Positions 10,301 to 19,500 are shown, counted from the stretch's first letter. The stretch is 64,000 bases of DNA from an uncultured Armatimonadota bacterium (GCA_903833215.1 CAILEM010000073.1:1-64000), one strand, 5' to 3'. Program-made: numbers and translations. The notes: generated from the letters alone by a model not told the origin.

Positions 10301-10565
10301 CGGACGGCAGCTTTTCGGTTGCAGAATCGCGCTGGTCCAAACGTAATCCGGCTTGGATTGCCTTGCTGTCGTGCCCGTGACAAGTGAAGCACTTTGAGAT
10401 GATCTGCCGGATGTCCCGGTTATAATCGATCATTTTTGCCGGGGCAGGCTTAACAGGTTTGCCCGGAACGCTTAGAACACCCGCTGCAAGGACGCCGAAC
10501 CCTGCGATATGAACGAGCAAGTGAAGAGGTTTGCCGAGGAGAGCAGCCACCCGGATAGGATACAA
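7374..10565 (-). CDS. PSCyt1-PSCyt2-LamG-PSD1 cytochrome protein, copy B
   Basis: About 1063 residues, paralogue of 2145-5354 with the same domain order: export segment, [11 protein letters not shown] (first CxxCH), PSCyt2 with [20 protein letters not shown], LamG-like insert (IGRRTGDTGVAEQVDDLV), PSD1 with [18 protein letters not shown] and [17 protein letters not shown]. The frame stays open to a TTG at 10631. I chose the TTG at 10565 because from there it matches the start of copy A (YPI.V...) and GGCGGA lies just upstream; the longer form is possible. The central insert has diverged more than the haem and PSD1 parts. Confidence 0.88.
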   Translation of the reverse strand: MYPIRVAALLGKPLHLLVHIAGFGVLAAGVLSVPGKPVKPAPAKMIDYNRDIRQIISKCFTCHGHDSKAIQAGLRLDQRDSATEKLPSGDYAIVPFHPEKSEIIERVYAKNGLMMPPKSSNKFLNDEERELLKQWIKEGAEYKDHWAFVPPVRPSVPKVHLANWPKNPIDNFVLAKIEEKGLKPSAEADKRTLIRRATLDLLGIPPTPSEVANYLADKSPKAYENVVDRLLASPRYGERMAMDWMDYARYADSNGYQADFERFQWRWRDWVINAYNKNMPFDQFTVEQLAGDLLPHPTLDQKIATGFNRNHRINTEGGVIIEEWRIETVIDRVETTAATWMGLTAGCARCHDHKYDPITQKDFYSLNAFFNNIAETGSGEERPVNHPPYIRAPYPEQEKKITELQTRISILNSLMKGKVEKNLAPSENWNLSPKELAATDLPGQAARFTLSNAISATPASVPQPKAVGEVKFDIGRSTGSVSVSPKGYVDLGQAGDIDGSKPFSYGYWVNPAMGDGSSLSRMDTSRDYGGWDMFLQGGRPAPHFVNTWPQDALKVVSRTMLPNGKWSHVLVTYDGSRKPNGVKIYVNGMLTEQDVEANTLKSSIHTDVTTKIGRRTGDTGVAEQVDDLVMFNRVVTSEEAKKLASVSPAKPWLSIPAAQRTKEQRLAIAGLYTELNDPSFKKLADEVRADSEAKNKIDGQITTVMIMQDLPKPRDCYVLIRGQYDKHGEKVTPNVPSFLPPIPSGYPKNRLGLAKWIVSPTNPLTARVAVNRFWERFFGTGIVGTSEDFGTRAEFPSHPELLDWLATEFVRLKWDQKAFIKELLTSATYRQSSEVSPDSAKVDPLNRFLAHGPRFRLSAEVIRDQALAVAGLLVHKVGGPSVRPYQPDGVWDEMNVYGNLRNYKHDTDSGLHRRSLYTIWKRTAAPPEMTLFDMSTRETCRVRRARTNTPLQALVLLNDVTYFESARILANRMIKEGGSDAKHRLRFAYEQTLSRPPSDQETKILESGLQRRLAHFKKNLKAAKKLISDGDAKNDPKIDPAELAAYTVVASTILNLDETLTKE

Positions 10566-10658
10566 CGTCCGCCGAGCGGCTAGTAGCTTCAAACATCGCC
10601 AGTATCGGATTCGTCCCGTTTTTACACTCAAACGTCCTACTACTTTCCTGCGGGGACG

Positions 10659-11432
10659 TTACAGATCGAACTCCGCGACGACAAAAGTGTGGTCTGATGG
10701 CTTGGGCCATGTTCGCGGTCCCACGTCAATCGTGCAGGACTGGCAGAGTCCGACGAGCGGCTCGGTTGCGTAGATGTGATCAATGCGCCATCCGAGATTT
10801 CGCTCGACGCTACGCGGAATCGTAAAATCCCAAAAGGTGTAGTGCCCTGGGCCGGTTTCGATATTGCGAAACAGGTCGGTGAGTCCAAACTCAACGATTT
10901 TCGTGAGTCGTGAAAACTCATCGGGATGATGGCCCACTCCGCCAAGCATCCGCTTGGAGTCATACACGTCTTGCGGCTCGGGAGCAACATTGATGTCGCC
11001 GAGCCAAACGAGTGGATCGGTCGGCCGGTAGTTCTGATCGAGATAGGTGCGAAATCGCTCTAGCCAAGCCAACTTGTAGATGAACTTATCGCTTCCTACC
11101 GTATTCCCGTTTGGCACATAAGTGTTGATGATCGATACCCCGTTAATCTCGCAGGCAATGATTCGACAGTCGTTCGGAAAGAGCTCATCGCCAAATCCCA
11201 TGCGCACGGAGTGAATAGGGTGTTTGCTGACGATCGCCACTCCGTTCCAGGCTTTTTGACCGTGAATGGCGAGTTGATAGCCTAGTTCCTCGAACTCTTC
11301 CTTCGGGAATTTGGCGTCCTCTACCTTTGTTTCCTGGATCGCAAGAACATCAGGTTCTTCGGTAGCCAACCACTCAATCAGTAGAGGCAAACGCGCTCGT
11401 ACAGACGCCGCATTGAACGTTGCTATCTTCAT
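10659..11432 (-). CDS. xth: Exodeoxyribonuclease III
   Basis: 257 residues, the usual length for this AP endonuclease / 3'-5' exonuclease of base excision repair. Motifs of the exonuclease/endonuclease/phosphatase fold are present: KIATFNAASVRARL at the start, LAIQETKVED (metal-binding Glu), NTYVPNG, WLGDINVAPEPQDVY (Asp/Asn), GLTDLFR and the terminal WPKPSDHTFVVAEF (catalytic Asp-His). TATATC lies 7 nt before the ATG at 11432, so the transcript may have almost no leader. It is divergent from dihydroorotase with 49 nt between the starts. Confidence 0.95.
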   Translation of the reverse strand: MKIATFNAASVRARLPLLIEWLATEEPDVLAIQETKVEDAKFPKEEFEELGYQLAIHGQKAWNGVAIVSKHPIHSVRMGFGDELFPNDCRIIACEINGVSIINTYVPNGNTVGSDKFIYKLAWLERFRTYLDQNYRPTDPLVWLGDINVAPEPQDVYDSKRMLGGVGHHPDEFSRLTKIVEFGLTDLFRNIETGPGHYTFWDFTIPRSVERNLGWRIDHIYATEPLVGLCQSCTIDVGPRTWPKPSDHTFVVAEFDL

Positions 11433-11469
11433 CGCTCTTGATATAACCCGATTCAGTCACTGGTTGCGC

Positions 11470-11475
11470 CAAAAT
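11470..11475 (+). promoter_or_regulatory. Candidate leaderless -10 box of dihydroorotase
   Basis: CAAAAT ends 6 nt before the GTG at 11482, the same geometry as the TAnnnT-N6-start sites elsewhere in this window. There is no Shine-Dalgarno sequence. The first base departs from the TAnnnT pattern, so this is one of the weaker cases. Confidence 0.35.
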
Positions 11476-11481
11476 GAGTGC

Positions 11482-12807
11482 GTGCACTTCGATCTCCTGA
11501 TCAAGAACGGGACGCTTGTGACGTCCGAATGGACCCGGCAAGGCGACCTCGGTGTTTTAGGTGGAAAGATCGCTGCGATTGGAGACTTGCACTCCTCAAC
11601 CGCTGAAGAAACAATCCACGCTGACCACCTGCTGGTGCTTCCCGGCTTGATCGACACTCAGGTTCACTTCCGCGAACCGGGACTAGAGCATAAAGAGGAC
11701 CTCGAATCGGGTACTCGCGCGGCACTTATGGGCGGGGTAACAGGCATTCTAGAAATGCCCAATACAGATCCCACCACCACTTCGGCCAGGGCCCTCACCG
11801 ATAAATTAATCCGCGCAAGGGGTCGAGCCTGGTGCGACTATGGCTTCTTTGTGGGTGCCAGTACCGACAACATTGCCGATCTGGGCTTGCTAGAGCGACT
11901 GCCAGGTACCCCGGGCATCAAAATATTCATGGGAAGCTCGACCGGCCCGTTGCTCGTTGGAGACGATGACAACTTGCGCCGTGTCCTACAAACAGTTCGA
12001 AAGCGCTGCCCCATCCATGCCGAGGATGAACCACGAAACAAAGAAAGAAAGGCGCTGATCAGTGATCAACCGCACCCTCGAGAGCACCCATTTCTGCGGG
12101 ACGCGGAAAGTGCCCGATTGGCAACCGAGCGAATCTTGAGGCTTTCCAAAGAGACCGGGACACCTGTGCACATTCTGCATGTGTCAACTGGGGACGAACC
12201 GCCGCTCATCGCACAAGCTAAGAATCTGGGCTTGCAAACGACGGCCGAAGTCACGCCTCAACACCTGTACTTTTCTGCCCCGGACTGCTATGACCGACTT
12301 GGAACGCTGGCACAGATGAACCCGCCGATTCGATCGCAAGACCACCAAGACGTTCTATGGCGGGCATTCGAAGAGGGCGTCTTTGATGTTTTTGGCAGCG
12401 ACCACGCCCCTCACACTCTTGAGGAGAAATCCAAGGCGTACCCTAATAGTCCAAGCGGAATGCCAGGAGTTCAGACCATGCTGTCCGTGCTGTTCACTTT
12501 CGTCAGCAAGCGAAGGATGTCGGCATCGAAAGTTGTCCAAATGGCCTGTGAAATGCCGGCGCAGCTCTATGGCATTCGCGGCAAGGGTCGCCTGGAAGTT
12601 GGATTTGATGCGGACATCACCTTGGTCGACTCGAATCGGAAGCAAGTGTTCGAACGCTCGATGGTCCAAAGTAAATGTGGGTGGAGCCCTTACGAAGGGG
12701 AAACCCTTACCGGTTGGGTGGAGCACGTCGTCTTGGGTGGTGCCGTCAAGGTTCGAAGTTCGCAACTGGTCGGTGACCCAACCGGTGAGATGTTGTGGTT
12801 CGACTAA
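11482..12807 (+). CDS. pyrC: Dihydroorotase
   Basis: 441 residues; converts carbamoyl-aspartate to dihydroorotate in pyrimidine synthesis. Amidohydrolase landmarks: PGLIDTQVHFREPG, GIKIFMGSSTG (Lys carboxylated to bridge the metals), HAEDE, HILHVSTGDE, EVTPQHLYF and FGSDHAPHT (catalytic Asp), closing with GFDADITLVD. The first metal His of the usual DxHVHxREPG is Gln here; as I recall, a similar DQVHFREPG occurs in Bacteroidetes-type dihydroorotases. The frame extends upstream into the xth gene, but alignment and the promoter position point to the GTG at 11482. No other pyr genes are nearby. Confidence 0.88.
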   Translation: MHFDLLIKNGTLVTSEWTRQGDLGVLGGKIAAIGDLHSSTAEETIHADHLLVLPGLIDTQVHFREPGLEHKEDLESGTRAALMGGVTGILEMPNTDPTTTSARALTDKLIRARGRAWCDYGFFVGASTDNIADLGLLERLPGTPGIKIFMGSSTGPLLVGDDDNLRRVLQTVRKRCPIHAEDEPRNKERKALISDQPHPREHPFLRDAESARLATERILRLSKETGTPVHILHVSTGDEPPLIAQAKNLGLQTTAEVTPQHLYFSAPDCYDRLGTLAQMNPPIRSQDHQDVLWRAFEEGVFDVFGSDHAPHTLEEKSKAYPNSPSGMPGVQTMLSVLFTFVSKRRMSASKVVQMACEMPAQLYGIRGKGRLEVGFDADITLVDSNRKQVFERSMVQSKCGWSPYEGETLTGWVEHVVLGGAVKVRSSQLVGDPTGEMLWFD

Positions 12808-12861
12808 GAGGAAGCGTAATCGGGAAACTCTTGCGTGAGCGGGCGGTAAACTGCCACTGAG

Positions 12862-13464
12862 ATGCCAAAGCTAGTTCTGGTCCGCCACGGTCAGTCTCTG
12901 TGGAACCTAGAGGACCGATTTACCGGGTGGGTTGACGTCCCCCTTACACCATTGGGTCGCGACGAAGCCCGCAGCGCAGGTCGCAAACTTTCGTCGACAC
13001 ACCTTGATGTTGCGTATACGAGTGTTCTCACTCGCGCACAACTCACGCTTCAGATTATTCAGGACACGCTCGGCCTGGAATTGCCCACCATTCGTGATGA
13101 AGCGCTTAACGAGCGTCATTACGGTGATCTTCAGGGATTGAACAAAGCTCAGACCGCCGAGAAATTTGGCAAAGAGCAGGTTCACATCTGGCGACGAAGC
13201 TATGATGTTCCGCCACCCAACGGCGAATCGCTAGAGATGACAGCAGCACGAACGATTCCCTTCTTCGAGAGATGCATCATGGGCGATATCGCTCAGGGGA
13301 AAAACGTATTGGTAGTCGCCCACGGCAACTCCAACCGTTCGATAGTTATGAAGCTCGATAACCTTTCCAAAGAAGAAGTTCTCGAACTGAATCTTGGAAC
13401 GGCCATTCCCCTCGTCTACGACCTCACGCCAACCGGCGAGGTTATTTCGAAGCAGATTCTTTAG
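12862..13464 (+). CDS. gpmA: 2,3-bisphosphoglycerate-dependent phosphoglycerate mutase
   Basis: 200 residues; interconverts 3- and 2-phosphoglycerate. The histidine phosphatase signature LVLVRHGQSLWN is at the start, followed by NRFTGW-type (EDRFTGWVDVPLT), ERHYGDLQGLNK and the second catalytic His in VVAHGNSNRS. It is slightly shorter than the 228-250 residue enzymes, as is common for the compact type. TAAACT ends 9 nt before the ATG and no clear Shine-Dalgarno is seen. The 3' end overlaps the convergent lnt gene by 23 nt. Confidence 0.92.
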   Translation: MPKLVLVRHGQSLWNLEDRFTGWVDVPLTPLGRDEARSAGRKLSSTHLDVAYTSVLTRAQLTLQIIQDTLGLELPTIRDEALNERHYGDLQGLNKAQTAEKFGKEQVHIWRRSYDVPPPNGESLEMTAARTIPFFERCIMGDIAQGKNVLVVAHGNSNRSIVMKLDNLSKEEVLELNLGTAIPLVYDLTPTGEVISKQIL

Positions 13465-14860
13465 CCGCTCGCTTTGAGCGGATGTTTGTGAGGAGTGCCC
13501 AAATCAGCACTCCTCCGCAAGCGAAAGGAAACCAATCTCCTGCCCAACGATAGAACGTTGGCCGTCCATAACGCGATACTAGCCCGTACGCAACTTGGTC
13601 CTTCCCGTCGTTCGTGGCACCGATCACCTCGCCATCCGAATCGACAATCGCTGAATAGGCGTTACCATCTGCACGAACAATCGAAACACCATTCTCAGCC
13701 GCCCGAATCGCCGTGAACGCGGCATGGTTTGCAGCAAAGAAAGAGTAGGGGGATTCCGGGTCAATCGTCGGCAAGGCGATGATATCTGCACCGAGACGCG
13801 CAGTATCGCGAATGATTGACGGATAGCACGAGTCAAAGCAGATATTGAGACCTATGAGCGAATCACCCCAAGCCACTGCTACCGGCTTAGTCCCAGGCGT
13901 GTGCATTGTGGACTCGGCACCAAAGAGTTTTCGTTTGAAATAGGATTTGGATTCGCCCGAGGAGGAAAAGAGAGTCGCGGTGTTGTGCGGCAACGGCTTA
14001 AATCCGTCTTGGTATGTGGTCACAAAGGCTGGCATCAACGGGTCCGAGGCCAGCTTTGTCAACTTTTTCGTTTCGCCACGGGACGTGAAATAGAGCCCGC
14101 CAAATTCGGGCCATACAACGAACGGTCTGCCCAATCGAGCGCTCTGTCTTTCCACGGCCTCGATACTCAGTTCGCGCATTTTCGCCAACTCATTAGAATC
14201 CGATTGAACGACTCCGACTAACAAGCGGGGCACCGTCTTGCTGTGTGTCAGGTTAATGGTGAACATCAACGTAAAGATCACGGGGATGCTGGCGATCCCG
14301 GGAATCAAGGTCCGGTTCTTGGCGATCACCTCACTAACAGCCAAGTTAAAAAACCAAATGAGGAAACCGATTCCCCACACCCCTGTGAAACTGGCAAGAA
14401 CCAACATTGGACGAACGGTTGATTGGGATATCGCAAGTGATGCCGGAATTACCGCTAGCAGGCAGCAGTCAACCAAGACGCCGGCGCAGGCGACCACCAG
14501 AATGGACTTTAACGATGGTCTCTTCACCTCGGCAGCAATTCCTGCGACGATCGCGAACACAAATCCAAACAAAGCAAGTCCGACGTAAGTCCACGTGCTG
14601 TTCCCTTCTGCAGACCCTGATCTGTAAAGGTAACCGTTGGTTGAGAGGAATGCCGCGAACATGGTCGCCGCGATCCCTGCCACGACACCGACGGACAGTC
14701 GCGTTTCTCTCGTTGCCCAGAACACTGGGACCAGCGCAAACCAACCGAGTATCCATACGTTCGATGGCGGCAATGCCAAAACAAGCATCGCTCCTGATGC
14801 AAGCACCGCAATTAGCCCAGCAACTGCCCTTTTCATGTCCTTGTAGAGCAGGGACGTCAT
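13442..14860 (-). CDS. lnt: Apolipoprotein N-acyltransferase
   Basis: 472 residues; adds the third acyl chain to the N-terminal Cys of lipoproteins in the inner membrane. The N-terminal half has about six transmembrane helices; a periplasmic nitrilase domain follows with the catalytic triad visible: Glu in VVWPEFGGLYF, Lys in YFKRKLFGAES and Cys in GLNICFDSCYPS. A last helix (FACGGVLIWALLTNI) anchors the C-terminus. The ATG at 14860 is used here; an in-frame ATG at 14836, directly before the first helix, is possible. The CCGCTC/GAGCGG hairpin at 13465-13481 lies inside its coding end. Confidence 0.9.
   Translation of the reverse strand: MTSLLYKDMKRAVAGLIAVLASGAMLVLALPPSNVWILGWFALVPVFWATRETRLSVGVVAGIAATMFAAFLSTNGYLYRSGSAEGNSTWTYVGLALFGFVFAIVAGIAAEVKRPSLKSILVVACAGVLVDCCLLAVIPASLAISQSTVRPMLVLASFTGVWGIGFLIWFFNLAVSEVIAKNRTLIPGIASIPVIFTLMFTINLTHSKTVPRLLVGVVQSDSNELAKMRELSIEAVERQSARLGRPFVVWPEFGGLYFTSRGETKKLTKLASDPLMPAFVTTYQDGFKPLPHNTATLFSSSGESKSYFKRKLFGAESTMHTPGTKPVAVAWGDSLIGLNICFDSCYPSIIRDTARLGADIIALPTIDPESPYSFFAANHAAFTAIRAAENGVSIVRADGNAYSAIVDSDGEVIGATNDGKDQVAYGLVSRYGRPTFYRWAGDWFPFACGGVLIWALLTNIRSKRAAKESASK
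13465..13481 (+). terminator. Hairpin directly after gpmA stop
   Basis: CCGCTC-GCTTT-GAGCGG begins on the base after the gpmA stop codon and is followed by ATGTTTGTG. The stem is strong but the T-run is weak. It lies inside the convergent lnt coding sequence, so its role as a terminator is only possible. Confidence 0.35.
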
Positions 14861-14911
14861 TTACGGATCCCAAGTTCAAATCTCAGTTAGGCTGAACGGC
14901 TGGCAACACTG

Positions 14912-14986
14912 AGCCGTCTGGAGCGAGGAGTGCATTCCTAGCTTGATCAATCAACCTTCCAGACGGCTAGCAAGGCACGCCTTGCC
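14912..14986. repeat. Intergenic inverted repeat and REP-like hairpin upstream of lnt
   Basis: The 156-nt gap holds AGCCGTCTGG (14912-14921) paired with CCAGACGGCT (14959-14968), immediately followed by the compact palindrome GCAAGGCACGCCTTGC (14970-14985). The second element shares the core AGGYACGCCTYGCC with the hairpin at 58741-58771, suggesting a small repeat family in this genome. Confidence 0.55.
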
Positions 14987-15016
14987 CCCACAACGGATTA
15001 ACGATGTGGCGCATGC

Positions 15017-16453
15017 TCAAATTTTTGCGGCTGCGAATTTTCCGCTTAGCGTGACCATAGGCAGTCCGGCACCGGGCTGGACGGAACCACCGGCGTAGAG
15101 CAGATTACGATATTGCTCATCTCGATTCCTTAGTGGGAACATCCCAAACAAACGATGTCGCTCGTCGGGGCCGTATAGCGAGCCTCGGTAGCTGCCATGC
15201 TGTTTCTCGAAATACGGCGGTGTTTGGATGCGTTCAAAATCCAGTTCGCTCTCGCTTAGGGTGAAACCGTACTGGGACATAACATCCAGGACTGCAGCCT
15301 TGGCGCGCGCCGCTTCCCTTGCCCAATCAAGATGTTCCTCCATAGCTGGCGACGTAACGACTGCGAAAAGATTCGAGCAACCAGCAGGTGCGGCGCTTGC
15401 ATCTATTGCTGAAGTCTCATTGAGATAGACGATTGGAGGATTCGGGAACTTGCGCTGGCGGTACAGAGATTCCAGACCCGACTCAAAGCCCTTGGGAATC
15501 AGCAGAGTGTGGTGCTTCAAACCCTTTAGTTTTCGCCGTACACCCCAGTGCACAGTGAAGTAGCTAAAACTGGGACTCAAATCTGAGGGATGATCCAGCC
15601 AAGATCTCGTCGTAAGCCGGTCCACGCCACTGATGAATACCTCAGCTTCGACTTTGGTTCCATCCTCCAAAGTCGCGGATGCAACGCTCTTCCCTTTCGA
15701 CTCGAGGCGATTGACCTTCTTGTTGGTCAAGATTTCGACCCCAAGTTCAAGCGCAAGTTTGCACATCGCTTTCGGAATCGCGCTAACTCCACCCTCGGGA
15801 TAGTAAACGCCCTCTTGAATCATCAAATAGGGAATCAACAACGCACCAGGAGCCTTGCTGTCATAGGTTTGTCCTCCGTAAGAAGGAAAACCATAGAAGA
15901 AGGCACGCAACAACGGAGATTGAAACCAGGAGTCAACCAAACCTTTGTAGGGCTGACGAACGTCGAGATTCAAACCCATCTGCAGAAGATTGCGATTCAG
16001 CAGTTGCATCGGGTTGTCAATCGGATGTGCGAAGATGCTTCGATCAACAAGCGGCATCACCTTATCGAGTTGGGACATCATCCGCCGAAAGTTCTTGCCA
16101 TCCTCCGGGTTCACGCGATCAACCAGTGCCTCACACTTTTCACGGTCGGCGGGCAAATCCAGTGGCTCACGTCCATCGGAGTAGACCCTCGAAATTGGGT
16201 CAAGACGCTGGAACCGCAAATAATCGTCCAATTCGCGGTTGGCGTCTTGAAATAGCTGCCGATATACCCTTGGAAGGATGATGATCGAAGGCCCAGGATC
16301 GAGGCGATAACCGCCGATTTTTATCTCGGAAGCCTTCCCACCGACGGAATCACTCGCTTCGAGCAGAAGTACGTTGTGCCCGGCCAGACGCGCATATATA
16401 GCCGCACTCAATCCACCTACGCCTCCTCCCATCACCACAACTTCTTTCGACAT
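15017..16453 (-). CDS. CrtI-type carotenoid desaturase / phytoene dehydrogenase family FAD oxidoreductase
   Basis: 478 residues. N-terminal dinucleotide-binding motif VVVMGGGVGGLSAAIYA followed by LEASDSVGGKA, then GGYRLDPGPSIIILP, all typical of CrtI/CrtN/CrtD-like desaturases; the C-terminal FAD clamp reads YAGGSVQPGAGLPMV. The product could be a phytoene or diapophytoene desaturase or a later carotenoid oxidase; the substrate cannot be told from sequence, and no phytoene synthase is nearby. The frame opens earlier at a TTG (16492), but that would run through a terminator; the ATG at 16453 with TACGTT 6 nt upstream is preferred. Confidence 0.82.
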   Translation of the reverse strand: MSKEVVVMGGGVGGLSAAIYARLAGHNVLLLEASDSVGGKASEIKIGGYRLDPGPSIIILPRVYRQLFQDANRELDDYLRFQRLDPISRVYSDGREPLDLPADREKCEALVDRVNPEDGKNFRRMMSQLDKVMPLVDRSIFAHPIDNPMQLLNRNLLQMGLNLDVRQPYKGLVDSWFQSPLLRAFFYGFPSYGGQTYDSKAPGALLIPYLMIQEGVYYPEGGVSAIPKAMCKLALELGVEILTNKKVNRLESKGKSVASATLEDGTKVEAEVFISGVDRLTTRSWLDHPSDLSPSFSYFTVHWGVRRKLKGLKHHTLLIPKGFESGLESLYRQRKFPNPPIVYLNETSAIDASAAPAGCSNLFAVVTSPAMEEHLDWAREAARAKAAVLDVMSQYGFTLSESELDFERIQTPPYFEKQHGSYRGSLYGPDERHRLFGMFPLRNRDEQYRNLLYAGGSVQPGAGLPMVTLSGKFAAAKI

Positions 16454-16459
16454 GGGTTC

Positions 16460-16465
16460 AACGTA
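16460..16465 (-). promoter_or_regulatory. Candidate leaderless -10 box of the desaturase gene
   Basis: On the minus strand TACGTT ends exactly 6 nt before the ATG at 16453. No Shine-Dalgarno sequence is seen between them. The preceding terminator at 16478-16508 leaves room only for a very short promoter region. Confidence 0.35.
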
Positions 16466-16477
16466 CCCTCTAAATGC

Positions 16478-16508
16478 AAAAAGAGCCCCCAACCCGAAGG
16501 TTGGGGGC
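16478..16508 (-). terminator. Intrinsic terminator of the giant repeat protein gene
   Basis: Perfect 10-bp stem GCCCCCAACC / GGTTGGGGGC with a CGAA tetraloop. Reading the minus strand, the stem is followed by TCTTTTTG. It lies 15 nt after the stop of 16523-21220. A T-run on the plus-strand side as well makes the hairpin potentially bidirectional. Confidence 0.92.
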
Positions 16509-16522
16509 CCTTTTTTATTCGC

Positions 16523-19500
16523 TTATCGCGTGATTACGACTAGAGCCGATGCGGATCCTCCACCGTTAGGTGCAGTAGCCGTTACGATTGTAGACAGCGC
16601 ACGAGATACTCGGATTCCCTTCACCGCGAAGCTGATCTTGTTGGTACCAGCTGGGATAAGGTATCCGCCTGCATTGAGATTCAAGATCGGATTCGTCTGC
16701 GACACCGTGACGAGCGAGCCACCAGCAGGGGCTGGCGAATCCAATGTGATGGTGCAGATCGAAGTTCCGAACAAGCCTCGGATTGTGGCAGGCGAGAACG
16801 CGATGGAAGTTACGCCAACCGTTCGCACTTCAAGGTTAGCCGACTGGGCTTGATTCGCCGAGCCGCCTTGAACGTTTGCGGTGATGACGCAGTCTTGAGT
16901 CGGACCGGTCTGAACCGCAGTGTTGATCGTGAACGTTCCCGTCAACGCACCACCTGCGATGGTCGCAGTTCCTGAACCGTTGCCTGGCGTTCCGCCGAAG
17001 AAAGCGTCATTTGGATGATCGCTCGTTAGCGTAAAGCTTAGGCCCGCAGCAGGAGCGGCCGAAGTCAGCGTGATCGTTCCAGTGGCGATGCCACTAGGAC
17101 CGCCAACCACCGATCTTGGTGCTACTTTGAATCCAAAGGAAACACCGTCAACCGTAAGGAGTTGGTTGATCACAACCGATCCGCGCTGTGCGGTGATGGT
17201 CGCCGTCTGTGTTGATCCCAACACGCCGGTCTTGATACTGAACGTTGCACTCGTTGCACCTGAAGGAATCAGTACCGTTGCTGGCACTGTCGCAACCGAT
17301 GTATCGCTGCTTGAGATGTTAACAACCACGCCACCATCTGGCGCCGCCTGATTGATGATTACCGTTCCTGTCGAAGTTCCGCCTCCACCAACTTCCGTTG
17401 GCGAAATTGTGAATGTCGTAAGGTTCTGAGCAGTTACGAACAGCGTTCCCGTAATCGATTGGATCGGGTAGTTGTTCTGCGCTGGTCTTGTCGCGGTGAT
17501 GATCGTCTGTGTGCTAGCCAACTCGTATGGCGTTACCACGGTGAACTGCTGGGCAGTGTCGCCTTGGTTGAACGTCAAGCTGGTGATCGGCAGTCCGCTG
17601 TTTGGATCGGCGAACGTGAAGGCAGGGTCGCTTGAAGTCAGATTGACAACAAACGGACCGGTTGCTTGGCCGTCCAGAGTAAGCGTCGCAGTAGCTGGAG
17701 TTCCACCGCTCACCGATGCAGGATTGAACGTGAGCTGAGAAAGGCTAGCGAGCGTCAGCGTTAGCGTCTGAGTAATACCTACGCCTAGAAGCGAACCTGT
17801 GACCTGCGGATAGGAGATAACACCTACACCGTTGGTGTTAATCGTGAACGTAACGGAGGTTTGACCCTCTGGAACGTTGACGGTTGCACCGGCAGGGAAC
17901 GATACGAGCGAAGGGGTGTCAGTGAGGATCGTTACGTTAACGCCGCCGCTTCCCTTAGGAGGCAGAGCAGCCAACGTGATTCGACCATTTACTGAGTTAC
18001 CACCGACGACGCTGGTTGGCGTCAAGCTCAGCTGTTGTAGCCAAGGAATGACTGTGAACAGGCCAATCTGGAAGCTACCCTGATAGGAAGCCTGCACCTG
18101 GACTGGAGTCGTGCTGGTGACAGCGTTCGAGTAGACCGTAAAGGTTCCAGTCGTTTGACCGGCAGCAATTGCTATCACGAGCGTCGATGTCTGCGAGGAA
18201 GCCGAGAACGATGCTGCAGTCGTGTTGTTCAACAATGTGAGCACAACGTCCGCACCACCATTTGGAGCTGCCTGGCTGAGCGTAACCGTACCGGTAGTGC
18301 TCGCACCAAGTCCACCAGGAATCGTGGACGGGCTCAACGAGATACCACTGATGGATGCGAGTCCAACTCGAAGTTTATCGAGCCAACCATCCTTCTTGTA
18401 GGTTACTTGGATTGTGTCAATCGGGAATCCAGGGGCAGTCGTCGTAGGTGCCCAGCTCCACGGAGTGTAGCTTGGATACGTTGGAGAGAGTGCACCGTAG
18501 AGAATTCCGTTCAGCTGTGTGTAGCCACCAGCGTCAGGCGTGGCTTTGAAAGCCAACGGTGAGATCATCGCTCTTGGAAGCCAGTCTTCAGCCTTGTCGT
18601 CACGGAAGTCGTGAGGATTGAAACTACTGTCGAACAGTACATAGTCTCGGAAGGTATCAACCCATCCAAACACCCAGACGTCGCCAAAGCTGTCGACGTA
18701 AGGACCAAAGCAGCGATCATCCAACGCACCACCTAAATAGGTGCCGTACGTGAGTTGATCAGCGGCAGGATTCAAGATATTCAGGAATCCTTTGACTGTG
18801 GCCATGTCGCCCGCAGTCCCGCCGGTCGGTTGCATATTCGTTGGGACGAGAGCATCAGCAGTCGTCTGAATAGCACCAAGCGGCATATTCGTCGGTACGT
18901 TCGGGTTCCCAGCTTTCGTTGGGTCGAAGTTGTACGTATCGGGGAATTCGAAATAGTCCGGATGGACGTTTCCTGTAATAAAAGCGTCGCCGCGAAGGTC
19001 GACGGCTATTCCAGAAGGAAGCACCAATCCACTCGTCTTCAGATTCGTTGAATAAAGAATCTGCGAAGCATCGGTGTTGATCTTCGTTACGGTTACGTTT
19101 GCATTCGCATCGAAGGTCTGACCATACACGCCTCGAGTCCGTGGGAAGTTGAAAGAACCAGCAATTCCAACGATGTACAGATCAAGGTTGGAGTCGATAT
19201 CAATCGCATTTCCAGAATTGTAAGTAGTTCCGTCTTCGTCGAAGTCTAAACCACCCACGTAATCATTGTCACTACCACCGAGAACAGCGGAATACGCGAG
19301 TGCCCCATCTGCCTTGTACTTCTGAACGAAAAGGTCATTGTTGCGGAGGAGTCGTCCGTTAGTGAATACACCAGGAGTCGTCGTAAACACGGCAGAGCCA
19401 CCGCCTTTACTTGTGTCGACATTACCCTGGAAATAGATCGATCCACCCGTATAAACAGAACCCTGGAGATCGATCTGAACACCAGTCAAGTCGATTCCAT

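Noticed and set aside
11311-11481. Longer dihydroorotase beginning at 11311
   Set aside because: The extra 57 residues merely translate the antisense of the exonuclease III start and are not part of the family domain.
16454-16492. Upstream TTG extension of the desaturase
   Set aside because: It would place the start inside the terminator hairpin of the preceding gene and adds residues outside the Rossmann fold.
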